From Caldicoprobacter oshimai DSM 21659 (GTDB lineage Bacteria > Bacillota > Clostridia > Caldicoprobacterales > Caldicoprobacteraceae), in the NCBI GenBank assembly GCA_000526435.1, contig JAGB01000001.1:310001-374000 (forward strand): DNA of 64,000 nt, written 5' to 3'. Below, piece after piece: positions 28,284 to 37,590 of the stretch. Below the pieces are notes generated by a model that saw nothing but the letters and a program-made list of their open reading frames with translations, had not been told where the DNA came from and did no database searches. The position numbers and the translations under genes are program-made. Each line of letters starts with the position of its first letter. Position 1 is the stretch's first letter.

Positions 28284-29156
28284 TTATGCTCTCATTATAT
28301 TTTCAACATAACGCTTCAGATTTTCCGCTCCTATTGCAATGCCGGTAATGGGGTCTTCAATACCCTCAAATTCAATGGACAAAAATCCATTATACCCTGC
28401 ATTTTTCAATAGATTCAGGCACTGAACAACCGGCACATCCCCATGCCCTATGATAGCACCGCGAAGATAATTGCCACCTCTGGATTTAAACCATCCTTTC
28501 CCTGGATTTGGAAGCATGCCTGACTTTACATGGAAGTCCTTCACATGTACGTGAAAGACGTAGGGAAGCAGCCTTCCAACTGCTTTCACCGGATCCTCAT
28601 CTGCACACAGGAAATTCCCGATATCCAATAGCACCCCAAAGTTAGGGTGATTGACGGCATTTATCAACTTCTCAACTCGATCGCTGTCCTGGCAGAAAAA
28701 TCCGTGGTTTTCCACCGTAGTCTTAATCCCGAGCTCCTGGGCAAACTCCGTAACCGCTCGACAACCCTCTGCCAACCTGGGCAAAGCATCGTCAAATCCT
28801 CTGGCACCACGGTATTCTTTTGGAAATCCCCAGGTGGCATCATGGCGCATGCATGGCACTCCCAGCGCCTTTGCAACCCTGACCTCTTCCTTTACCCTTT
28901 CTATTTCCTTCTCGAGGTCACCGTTTGAACCGTTGATAAAATCGGCGGACACGGCATAGTTAATAATTTTGATACCGAGCTTTTCAGCCTCCTCTTTTAC
29001 CCTCGCGGCATATGTAAGCAAAGTCTCGCCTTCCGGTGGAGCAGATAAGCCGGCAAACTCTACCGCCTCGAACCCCATTTCCTTCGCTTTTTTTAACACC
29101 TCTAGCGAATCTAACTTACAGCGGCTGTAGCTGTAGGAACTGACCCCCAGCTTCAT
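28284..29156 (-). CDS. Sugar phosphate isomerase/epimerase-like TIM-barrel protein
   Basis: A 290-residue member of the AP-endonuclease-2/xylose-isomerase-like TIM barrel group. Recognisable strands are KLGVSSYSYSRCKL, GFEAVEFAGL, TTVENHGFF, GVLLDIGNFLC, HVHVKDFH and LSIEFEGIEDP. The Glu, Asp and His residues in VENHG, LLDIGN and HVKDFH are expected to bind a divalent metal. Relatives isomerise or epimerise ketoses, inosose or hydroxypyruvate; the substrate here is unknown. It is a single gene between the LysM and asparaginase genes. Confidence 0.75.
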   Translation of the reverse strand: MKLGVSSYSYSRCKLDSLEVLKKAKEMGFEAVEFAGLSAPPEGETLLTYAARVKEEAEKLGIKIINYAVSADFINGSNGDLEKEIERVKEEVRVAKALGVPCMRHDATWGFPKEYRGARGFDDALPRLAEGCRAVTEFAQELGIKTTVENHGFFCQDSDRVEKLINAVNHPNFGVLLDIGNFLCADEDPVKAVGRLLPYVFHVHVKDFHVKSGMLPNPGKGWFKSRGGNYLRGAIIGHGDVPVVQCLNLLKNAGYNGFLSIEFEGIEDPITGIAIGAENLKRYVENIMRA

Positions 29157-29303
29157 GTTATTTACCCCCCATCTTTAATTAAAAATGATTTTGTTCATTT
29201 CCTCCAAACAGCCCCACGTGAACTACCAACCACCATATGATAAAATTATGGAGCTGTTTAAAGCCATCTTCATATAATCTTTAGCCGCCTGAAGCCATAC
29301 TAT

Positions 29304-30272
29304 TTATCCCAGTCGAAATTTCACCTTGCGAGTCCCAACTATCCTGCAGTTATCATTTTTGATCTCGTCGGGGAAGGCTTCCCTTAGCCTCTGAATGGTA
29401 TCCTTGTTGTCATAGCCGATTTGCTCAAGTATGGCTGCAATGATGATACCCCACTCGTCAGAAGAGCCATCCTCAATTTTAAGCACAAAGCCCAGCCTCT
29501 CTTTCTTAAGGCCAAAACAATAAACCCCCATGGCTCCCCCTTTGGCCACTATGTTGTCGTCCTGCAGCAGCAGAGAACAAACGCGATTGGTACCGGCTAT
29601 CATTTCGGGATAAGCATTCATAAGCCTGGTTATCTTTTCCACAGCGGATCTAATCTGCGCATCCCTAATAAGGTCAGGACAGGCCAGTCTGAGATATGCA
29701 TTGGCAATGAAAATAAGGGGCATAGCAAACACCGGAACGCCGCAACCATCGACTCCAATCTGGATATCCTCTTCAGGATAACCGGAGATTATAGCGATGT
29801 GCTCCCTAATGAGCTGCTGAACGGGGTGATCGATGCTCCAGTAATCCTCCATTTTATATCCCAGCTCTTTGCACAGCATTAATATCCCCAAATGCTTGCC
29901 CGCGCAGTTGTGATATATTCTCCTGGGCTCGGCGCTGCATATCAACAGGTCCTCCGGAATGCCTGTCTTATTCATTATGGATTCAAGCACCTCTATATGG
30001 AAGGGTTCAGCCATATGAGATGCGCAGAGTATTGCAGCTTCCCTGCCCTCCAGCCCGTACTTTTCAATCAAACCCAGCTTAAATACCGGAATGGCCTGAA
30101 TGGGTTTAGCAGTAGAGCGCATAAATGTTACCCGCTCAGGTTCCCCTACTGAATAGACCACCTCGCCGCTATCCGAAATGCCGCATATAAACCCCCTGTG
30201 CACGTTTTCCACTATTTCCCCTCTGTATTCTTCAACCAATACCTCGCTCAAATCATTCACCTCTCCAAACAT
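29304..30272 (-). CDS. Asparaginase family protein (COG4448, L-asparaginase II type)
   Basis: A 322-residue protein of the asparaginase II (Rhizobium AnsA-like) family. Hallmarks are VYSVGEPERVTFMRSTAKPIQAIP near the start, CASHMAEPFH, HNCAGKHLG, IGVDGCGVPVF and the AGTNRV segment. The family hydrolyses L-asparagine to aspartate and ammonia or acts as a related amidase. The gene overlaps the thioesterase gene by 16 bases, so the two are probably translationally coupled, and it ends the long housekeeping run. Confidence 0.75.
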   Translation of the reverse strand: MFGEVNDLSEVLVEEYRGEIVENVHRGFICGISDSGEVVYSVGEPERVTFMRSTAKPIQAIPVFKLGLIEKYGLEGREAAILCASHMAEPFHIEVLESIMNKTGIPEDLLICSAEPRRIYHNCAGKHLGILMLCKELGYKMEDYWSIDHPVQQLIREHIAIISGYPEEDIQIGVDGCGVPVFAMPLIFIANAYLRLACPDLIRDAQIRSAVEKITRLMNAYPEMIAGTNRVCSLLLQDDNIVAKGGAMGVYCFGLKKERLGFVLKIEDGSSDEWGIIIAAILEQIGYDNKDTIQRLREAFPDEIKNDNCRIVGTRKVKFRLG

Positions 30273-30676
30273 TCCATAAAAAATCTATACAGCTCAGGGT
30301 CTGCTTTCTTTATATTAACAGGCTTGAGATTGCTGTCAGTGATGGCGTGCACCGTATAGCCTTTTGCCAGTAATGCCCCATCCTCTTCCCTTATCACTTC
30401 ATATTCCATCTTCAGCCTTACACCTTTAAATTCAGCCATGCGTGTGCGTACGATAACGGTATCGTCATACTTGGCCGGTTGCTTGTAAAAACATCGGGTT
30501 TCTATAACCGGCAACATCCACCCTTTTTCTTCCATGCTGCGGTAGGTCATGCCTCTCGCACGCATGTATTCGCCTCTCCCAATCTCAAACCAGGTGTAAT
30601 AATTTGAATGATGAACCACACCCATTCTATCAGTCTCTTTATACCGAACTCTAATCTTTGTATCAACTGCAGGCAT
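30257..30676 (-). CDS. Acyl-CoA thioesterase, YbgC/4-hydroxybenzoyl-CoA thioesterase type
   Basis: A hot-dog-fold protein of 139 residues from ATG 30676, which has a GGAG ribosome site eight bases upstream; the longer frame (start 30706) lacks one. The active-site segment YKETDRMGVVHHSNYYTWFE contains the catalytic Asp, and RGEYMRARG follows. The family hydrolyses short-chain or hydroxybenzoyl-CoA thioesters. It lies about 45 bases beyond pfkA and overlaps the following asparaginase gene. Confidence 0.85.
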   Translation of the reverse strand: MPAVDTKIRVRYKETDRMGVVHHSNYYTWFEIGRGEYMRARGMTYRSMEEKGWMLPVIETRCFYKQPAKYDDTVIVRTRMAEFKGVRLKMEYEVIREEDGALLAKGYTVHAITDSNLKPVNIKKADPELYRFFMECLER

Positions 30677-30722
30677 CGTATCATCTCCAAAAAACGCAGA
30701 TAACATTATAAATTAGTGCAAA

Positions 30723-31700
<978 letters not shown>

Positions 31701-31896
31701 TCATGGAATGGAAGAAATATACAATTTCTTTCGCAGGTCTCTATATGCAACACACCTTATAAATACTTATTTTCCATCAATACCTTATGAGCTTCGCTTG
31801 CTTCAGATTTCGGAACCATTATCTTATAATAATTGTCCTCGGGCGCAACATTTTTGTATATGGGTTTTATCTTAATCAAAAACCCTTCTTTTGTCA

Positions 31897-31914
31897 AGAG
31901 ATCCCCTATCTTTT
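31897..31914. repeat. Target-site duplication, left copy (18 bp)
   Basis: AGAGATCCCCTATCTTTT here is identical to 33726-33743 on the other side of the IS. It lies inside the interrupted DUF2007-like gene. Confidence 0.85.
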
Positions 31915-31959
31915 TGTTGTTATTCTGTGATAATGTCATATTGAAATTATTCTGATATA

Positions 31960-33333
31960 ATGTCATACATGAGAGAGGAGATATTCAACATGACACAAAA
32001 AGAAATGACCCGTTTAAGAGTCATAAATCAAACAATTGATAAAGTTATAACCATCAGAGAAGCTGCTGAGCTTCTAAACCTCAGTGAACGCCAAGTAATA
32101 AGGTTGAAAAAGGGGGTTTTGAAAGAAGGACCTGCGTTCATCATCCACAAAAACAGAGGTCGAAAGCCCCAGCATGCTCTCTCTGATGAACTTAAAAACA
32201 CCATCATTAACCTTAAAAAAAGCGAAAAATACTGTGACGTAAACTTCAACCATTTCGTCGACTTACTTATGGAAAATGAAAACATTAAAGTAAGTTATTC
32301 CTCTGTATACAGAATTCTAACAAAAGAAGGTATTAGCAGCCCTAGAAAACACCGTAAACGTAAAGCCCACCACAGAAGAAAAAGGATGCCCCAGAAAGGT
32401 ATGCTCGTCCAAATAGATGCTTCTAAACACGATTGGATAGATGGACTCCCACCTTTTACCCTCCACGGGGCTATTGATGATGCCACAGGCGAAATACTCG
32501 CTCTATTCTTCACTCAACAAGAGTGTATGGAAGGATACTTTGAAATCATACGTCAAATAATCACTAATCATGGCGTTCCCTTAAGCCTGTACTCTGACCG
32601 CCATACCATCTTCGTCTCTCCCAATGATGGTAAACTTTCTATCGAAGAACAACTTGCAGGAAAAACAGTTAGCCTTACACAGTTCGGCAGAGCTATGGAA
32701 GAACTCGGCATCAATATAATCAAAGCCAGATCCCCTCAGGCTAAAGGGCGTGTCGAAAAACTCTGGGATACTCTTCAGGATAGGTTGAAAGCCGAACTTA
32801 AAATCTATGGTATCAATTCAATTGAGGCTGCTAATGCTTTTTTACCCAGATTTATTCAATCCTACAACAAAAGATTCGGGGTTGAGCCTGAAAACCCACA
32901 GCCTGCGTTCAGGCCTCTTGACCCTGCTATCAACCTCGACTATATCTTGTGCATCAAGGAACGTCGCACCATCATCGAAGGCTCTGCCTTCTCATACAAG
33001 GGGAAATATTATCAACTGGTCAAGGACGGCAAAAAAGTCCCTGCTATGCCCAAAGCTAAACTTACCGTCCTATTCAGCCCTAAAATAGGCGTAAAAGCTT
33101 TCTATGCCGGTACGATATATGATACCCTAATACTCGAAGAACGACCTAAAAAACAAGCTTTACAGCAGTCTGAGCATAAATCAGAGAAGAAGCATAATCC
33201 CGTAAAACCGGCTCCTGACCACCCATGGAAACAACAGGCTCAAAAAAGGCCTAGAATCTCTTACGAAGAAACTGATCGCGAGATCCTTGAGATGCTAGAC
33301 CAGCTGTTTAATTCCACACGAGCTTGGGCATAG
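31960..33333 (+). CDS. ISNCY-type DDE transposase
   Basis: A 457-residue transposase. The N-terminal helix-turn-helix (VITIREAAELLNLSERQVIRL) binds the ends. It is followed by a second HTH region (VSYSSVYRILTKEGI), a basic linker rich in Arg/Lys-His, and an rve-type integrase core: first Asp in MLVQIDASKHDW, then YSDRHTIF, and the Glu in AKGRVEKLWDTL. A likely start is ATG 31990 (MTQKEMTRLRVI), preceded by GAGAGGAGA; the ATG at 31960 adds ten residues. It looks intact. Confidence 0.85.
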   Translation: MSYMREEIFNMTQKEMTRLRVINQTIDKVITIREAAELLNLSERQVIRLKKGVLKEGPAFIIHKNRGRKPQHALSDELKNTIINLKKSEKYCDVNFNHFVDLLMENENIKVSYSSVYRILTKEGISSPRKHRKRKAHHRRKRMPQKGMLVQIDASKHDWIDGLPPFTLHGAIDDATGEILALFFTQQECMEGYFEIIRQIITNHGVPLSLYSDRHTIFVSPNDGKLSIEEQLAGKTVSLTQFGRAMEELGINIIKARSPQAKGRVEKLWDTLQDRLKAELKIYGINSIEAANAFLPRFIQSYNKRFGVEPENPQPAFRPLDPAINLDYILCIKERRTIIEGSAFSYKGKYYQLVKDGKKVPAMPKAKLTVLFSPKIGVKAFYAGTIYDTLILEERPKKQALQQSEHKSEKKHNPVKPAPDHPWKQQAQKRPRISYEETDREILEMLDQLFNSTRAWA

Positions 33334-33455
33334 CATTTTTATCTATCGCTTCTCCTATAGATTATCATACAAGCTTTGATAATATTTATCAAGGCCTAGT
33401 TTCTTATTGCCTTTTTTGCCCCCATAATATAGTATTAAAAAGCCCTAGACTCAGA

Positions 33456-33589
33456 GTGCATGTCAAGTGGACCGTGGAATAAGTTGGAGTGACCCTAGAG
33501 CTTTGCTGCTTATGCCGCGAAAGCCACTTGACATGCACCCCCTTGGGTAAGCTTTTGCCTATGCCGGTGGGTGTATTACACCCACCGGC
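33456..33589 (+). ncRNA. Strong hairpins in the non-coding tail of the IS
   Basis: GTGCATGTCAAGTGG (33456-33470) is a perfect 15-bp inverted repeat of 33524-33538, with 53 bases between. Further on, GCCGGTGGGTGT (33563-33574) pairs perfectly with 33578-33589 across a 3-base loop. There is no open frame here. The structures could insulate the transposase gene or form a structured RNA; no function is known to me. Confidence 0.45.
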
Positions 33590-33725
33590 CTGCCTAGCGG
33601 CGAGCGTCAAAATTTCTAATAGCTTTGCTATAAATTATCTCTGTAATATTTTTTAAAACCCATAGTTGACATTTTTACTGAATAAAATTATCCTTTTTGA
33701 GGTGACATTTTCACAGACTATTGAC

Positions 33726-33743
33726 AGAGATCCCCTATCTTTT
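33726..33743. repeat. Target-site duplication, right copy (18 bp)
   Basis: Identical to 31897-31914; flanks the right end of the IS. Confidence 0.85.
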
Positions 33744-33814
33744 CGGACATCTCCTTACCCTGGGCCATATACACTACCACCCACATTGCAAGGTCCTCCT
33801 TCTTGGGGAGACAG

Positions 33815-34051
33815 TCAATCCTGGTCCCTGCCGGATATCAGTTCTCCGTATTTTGTCAAAATTCTCGCTTTGCCCCTTATCTTAATAGCCGAGGTGTTCT
33901 CGGTAAACTGTGCTATCATCACCTCGCCTTTATCCAGCTTCTCGGTGTGATGGAACTTGGTATCTTTGCCTCTGGTCATTCCAATGATGCTCACCCCGTC
34001 TTCCTGCGCCAAAACGCATATATAGTCGCCCAGAACAGCCTGGTCATCCAT
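33815..34051 (-). CDS. mtrB: trp RNA-binding attenuation protein (TRAP)
   Basis: A 78-residue protein closely resembling Bacillus [24 protein letters not shown], then [20 protein letters not shown]. In the family eleven subunits form a ring; tryptophan binds between subunits and the KKR-type surface wraps RNA carrying 11 G/UAG triplets, ending transcription or blocking translation of trp genes. The residues around tryptophan ([12 protein letters not shown] and [11 protein letters not shown]) are kept. The ribosome site AAGGAGGG lies six bases before ATG. It follows dnaE and precedes the IS-split DUF2007-like gene. No trp biosynthetic operon is in the window; the candidate target here is the importer at 0.5-3.3 kb. 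Confidence 0.9.
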   Translation of the reverse strand: MDDQAVLGDYICVLAQEDGVSIIGMTRGKDTKFHHTEKLDKGEVMIAQFTENTSAIKIRGKARILTKYGELISGRDQD

Positions 34052-34085
34052 AGCTATCCCTCCTTAAGCTCGATGGTTTTAAACA

Positions 34086-37000
34086 TTATCCTATTAATTT
34101 TACGCAGTTTTGCCCCAAAACATCCGATAAAACTTTTAACAGTTCAGGGTGCCCTTCGACCCATAGGTCCCTGTTTGCCAGAAATTTTTTCCCCGTCGCC
34201 TCTATAAAGAGGTAGACAGGAATATTCCCGCGATATCGACGCAAAATGGGGCATATCTGCCGGTTTATGTCTATTTTGCTTCCTTTTTCAATCTTCAAAT
34301 ACAGCCTCTTATTCTTTGAGGTACTGACAAGGGGCTGTACTTCATTCAATATAATTTTGGGCTCTTCATCTTCCCTGATGCTGAGCCTACCATTTATTAT
34401 CACCGCACTGTCCTCTTCAAGCAACGGTCGGTATTTTTCATATGCACTCGGGAAAACTATGACCTCCACGCTGCCATATAAATCCTCCAGCGTGATAAAC
34501 GCCATTATCTCATCGTTGCGGGTGGTTTTCAACTTTCTGCTCACGATAATTCCGCCTATTGTGAACGGCGAACCATCGGTAAGTTCGCTGTTCATCACAA
34601 CAGACTCGTGTTCGGATTCGCCTTCTGACACCTTCAGCCCTCGCAATTCCAGGGTGGTATTCATGTTATCCAGTATATCCTTAAACTCGCTTAAGGGATG
34701 TCCGCTTATATATACGCCCGTCACCTCTTTTTCCATATTGAGGCGGACCTTTAAAGGAAATTCCTCTATCTGCGGCAATGGGTCCTGGTTCAACTTTTCA
34801 ATTTCAGCCTCATAACTGGTTTCAAACAGTGAAAGCTGTCCCTCGACGTTTTTCCTGCGCTCCTGGTTTATGCTGTCCAGTATCTTTTCATAAACCGCCA
34901 TCAACTGCGAGCGGTAGACATTCAAAGAGTCAAACGCACCGCATTTTATAAGGCTCTCTATCATCTTCTTGTTGATTGCGCTGCCGTCTACCTTCCTGCA
35001 GAAGTCGGTAAAGCTCTTGAACTTGCCTTTCTTTTCCCTTGCCTCTATAATGGCATCGATGGCCGACAGGCCCACGTTTTTTACAGCCGCCAGTCCAAAC
35101 CTTATCTTGTTTCCCACCACTGTGAATTTGGCATGGCTTTCGTTTACGTCGGGTGGCAGCACCTCAATGCCCTTTTTCCTACAATATTGAATATATGCAG
35201 CCACCTTGTCGGTATTGTTCATCACGCTGGTCATCAGGGCAGCCATGTACTCAACCGGATAATGGTATTTAAGCCACGCCGTCCTGTAAGCAACCAGCGC
35301 ATAGGCAGCCGCATGCGACTTGTTGAAGGCATATTTTGCAAACTCGGCCATGGTATCAAAAATGCGGTTGGCCTTGTCTTCAGGGATACCTCTTCTGACA
35401 GCCCCAGGTATTATCACATTGCCATTTTCATCCTCAAGGCCGTATATAAAGTTGCGCCTTTCTTCTTCCATGATCTCGGCTTTCTTTTTGGCCATAGCCC
35501 GCCTGACCAGGTCGGAACGCCCCAGCGAATACCCAGCCAGGTCCCTTACGATCTGCATAACCTGCTCCTGATATACTATGCAACCATAGGTGACGCCAAG
35601 CACGGAAGCCAGCGATTCGTGTATATACTCTATGGCCTCTGGATGGTTTTTGTTATAGATATACTGTGGTATCTGATCCATGGGGCCAGGACGATAAAGC
35701 GATATGCCTGCGATTATATCTTCAAAAGTGCTGGGCTTTAGCTCTTTAAGAAACTGCCTCATCCCGGCGCTTTCCAGCTGGAACACGCCGTCGGTATCCC
35801 CTTCCGACAGCATATCATAAACCCCCTTGTCATCCAGGGGGATGTTCTCGATGTCCACTTCTTTCCCCGTATTGGCCTTGATAAGCTCCAGAGTATCCCT
35901 TATAACCGTCAGGGTGCGCAGGCCAAGGAAGTCCATCTTTAAAAGCCCCAGCTGCTCCAGCGTACCCATGGCAAACTGCGTGGTTATACAATCGTCGTTC
36001 TTTTGTAAGGGAACGTATTTCGTCAAAGGCTCCTTGGATATCACCACGCCTGCCGCATGGGTTGAAGCGTGCCGCGGCAGGCCTTCAAGCTTTCTCGAAG
36101 TGTCAATGAGTTTTTTAACGCGCGAGTCCTGTTCGTAAAGCCTCCTCAGTTCGGGGTTGATCTCTAAAGCCCGCTGGATTGTCATGCCCAGCTCAAAAGG
36201 CACCATCTTCGCGATCCTGTCCACTTCCGCATAGGAAAAATTGAGTGCCCTGCCCACATCCCTTATTGCAGCCCGCGCTGCCATGGTACCAAAGGTGATG
36301 ATTTGCGCCACCTTATCCTTGCCGTATTTCTCGGTTACGTAGTCTATTACCTCTTGGCGCCTTTCAAAGCAAAAATCCACGTCTATGTCAGGCATGGTAA
36401 CCCGTTCGGGATTTAAAAAGCGCTCAAAAAGCAGGTTGTAGCGCAGGGGATCGATCTGCGTGATGTCCAAAACATAGGCCACAATGCTGCCGGCCGCGCT
36501 CCCACGACCGGGCCCTACTATAATTCCCCTCTCCCGCGCAAATTTTATGAAGTCCCATACTATCAAAAAATAATCCACATAGCCCATCTGCTCGATAACG
36601 CTAAGCTCATACTCAAGGCGCTCCTTGGCTTCCTGAGTTACCGGCGAATACTTTCTCTTCAACCCCTCATAGCAGAGATGCCTCAAATACTCGGCCGCCG
36701 TATACCCTTCTGGCACGTCGTACTTTGGCAAATGTATGGTATTGAAATCGAAATCCACTTTACAGCGCTGTGCTATGGCAACCGTGTTGGCGATGCCCTC
36801 CGGACAATCCTTAAACAGATTCATCATCTCGTCGGGGGATTTAAGATAAAATTGATCAGTCTCAAACCTCATGCGATTCGGTTCATCGACGGTGCTGCCC
36901 GTCTGTATGCACAGCAGTATATCGTGAACCTCAGCGTCTTCTCTGTCAATATAATGGACATCGTTGGTAACCACAACGGGAATCCCGGTGTCCCTGCTTA

Positions 37001-37577
37001 AGGCCAAAAGGCCTTCGTTGACAATGCGCTGCTGCTCTATCCCGTGATTTTGCAGCTCCAAATAAAAATTTCCTTTTCCGAAAATTCCTTCAAGGCGCAC
37101 AGCCAGCTCTTTTGCCTGATTATACTGGCCACCGAGCAATAACCTTGGGATATCACCGGCCATACAGCTGCTGAGGCCAATCAGTCCCTCGCTGTACTGC
37201 TCCAGCACATCATAGTCGATTCGCGGCTTGTAATAAAACCCCTCCAAAAATCCCATTGAAACCAGTTTGACCAGGTTTTGGTAGCCTCTCTGATTCTCGG
37301 CCAGCAGTACCAGATGGGCATAATTGCTATCGGTATGGGCTTCTTTGTAATACATGGAACGGGGCGCTATATAGACCTCACACCCTATTACCGGATGTAT
37401 GCCGCGATCTTTTGCCTCCCTGTAAAAATCTACCACACCGTACATCGCACCGTGGTCGGTTATGGCGATGCTGGACATTCCCAGCTCTTTGCACCTGTCA
37501 AGCAATTGAGGTATTCGCGCCGCTCCGTCCAGCAGGCTGTATTCGGTATGGACGTGCAGATGCACGAAATCGCCCAT
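34086..37577 (-). CDS. dnaE: DNA polymerase III alpha subunit
   Basis: A 1163-residue replicative polymerase of DnaE type. It starts with a PHP domain (FVHLHVHTEYSLLDGA, IAITDHGAMYG), then the palm with catalytic Asp residues in MPDIDVDF (near residue 400), the GPGRGSAAGS segment, finger domain with GVVISKEP, and a C-terminal OB-fold (FTIGGIIVSRKLKTTRND). In Firmicutes DnaE extends primers and works with PolC. The start ATG lies at 37577 after a GGAGG-type site; it is 14 bases from the end of the upstream ytoI-like gene, so co-transcription is likely. Confidence 0.95.
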   Translation of the reverse strand: MGDFVHLHVHTEYSLLDGAARIPQLLDRCKELGMSSIAITDHGAMYGVVDFYREAKDRGIHPVIGCEVYIAPRSMYYKEAHTDSNYAHLVLLAENQRGYQNLVKLVSMGFLEGFYYKPRIDYDVLEQYSEGLIGLSSCMAGDIPRLLLGGQYNQAKELAVRLEGIFGKGNFYLELQNHGIEQQRIVNEGLLALSRDTGIPVVVTNDVHYIDREDAEVHDILLCIQTGSTVDEPNRMRFETDQFYLKSPDEMMNLFKDCPEGIANTVAIAQRCKVDFDFNTIHLPKYDVPEGYTAAEYLRHLCYEGLKRKYSPVTQEAKERLEYELSVIEQMGYVDYFLIVWDFIKFARERGIIVGPGRGSAAGSIVAYVLDITQIDPLRYNLLFERFLNPERVTMPDIDVDFCFERRQEVIDYVTEKYGKDKVAQIITFGTMAARAAIRDVGRALNFSYAEVDRIAKMVPFELGMTIQRALEINPELRRLYEQDSRVKKLIDTSRKLEGLPRHASTHAAGVVISKEPLTKYVPLQKNDDCITTQFAMGTLEQLGLLKMDFLGLRTLTVIRDTLELIKANTGKEVDIENIPLDDKGVYDMLSEGDTDGVFQLESAGMRQFLKELKPSTFEDIIAGISLYRPGPMDQIPQYIYNKNHPEAIEYIHESLASVLGVTYGCIVYQEQVMQIVRDLAGYSLGRSDLVRRAMAKKKAEIMEEERRNFIYGLEDENGNVIIPGAVRRGIPEDKANRIFDTMAEFAKYAFNKSHAAAYALVAYRTAWLKYHYPVEYMAALMTSVMNNTDKVAAYIQYCRKKGIEVLPPDVNESHAKFTVVGNKIRFGLAAVKNVGLSAIDAIIEAREKKGKFKSFTDFCRKVDGSAINKKMIESLIKCGAFDSLNVYRSQLMAVYEKILDSINQERRKNVEGQLSLFETSYEAEIEKLNQDPLPQIEEFPLKVRLNMEKEVTGVYISGHPLSEFKDILDNMNTTLELRGLKVSEGESEHESVVMNSELTDGSPFTIGGIIVSRKLKTTRNDEIMAFITLEDLYGSVEVIVFPSAYEKYRPLLEEDSAVIINGRLSIREDEEPKIILNEVQPLVSTSKNKRLYLKIEKGSKIDINRQICPILRRYRGNIPVYLFIEATGKKFLANRDLWVEGHPELLKVLSDVLGQNCVKLIG

Positions 37578-37590
37578 CTTGCCAGCCTCC

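Larger units (their letters stand above)
31915..33725 (+). mobile_element. Insertion sequence, ISNCY/IS1202-ISDol1-like, 1811 bp
   Basis: The element lies between 18-bp direct repeats. Its ends are imperfect inverted repeats: left TGTTGTTATTCTGTGATAATGTCA and, on the opposite strand, right TGTCAATAGTCTGTGAAAATGTCA. A second internal copy of the AATGTCA motif follows about 30 bases inside each end (left TCTGATATAATGTCA, right CAGTAAAAATGTCA), probably transposase-binding sites. It encodes one transposase and a 390-bp non-coding tail with strong hairpins. The long target duplication fits the IS1202-like group. It appears complete and recent, because both target copies are still identical. Confidence 0.85.
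31757..33786 (-). pseudogene. DUF2007-like small protein gene, split by an insertion sequence
   Basis: Joining 33786-33744 to 31914-31757 (removing the IS and one target copy) gives a continuous 66-codon gene. It has a good ribosome site (AAGGAGG, eight bases before ATG 33786). The product would begin MWVVVYMAQGKEMSEKIGDL and end with ILVPQSEAEEAH-like sequence (IMVPKSEASEAHKVLMENKYL). Small proteins of this type, often labelled DUF2007 signal-transducing proteins, sit at this place between dnaE/mtrB and pfkA in related Clostridia. The 3' fragment now reads from inside the IS (MTLYQNN...) and has lost its own start. Confidence 0.75.

Noticed and set aside
29185-29270. AAACAGC/GCTGTTT pairing beyond the asparaginase gene as a terminator
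   Set aside because: The loop would be about 40 bases and no T-run follows.
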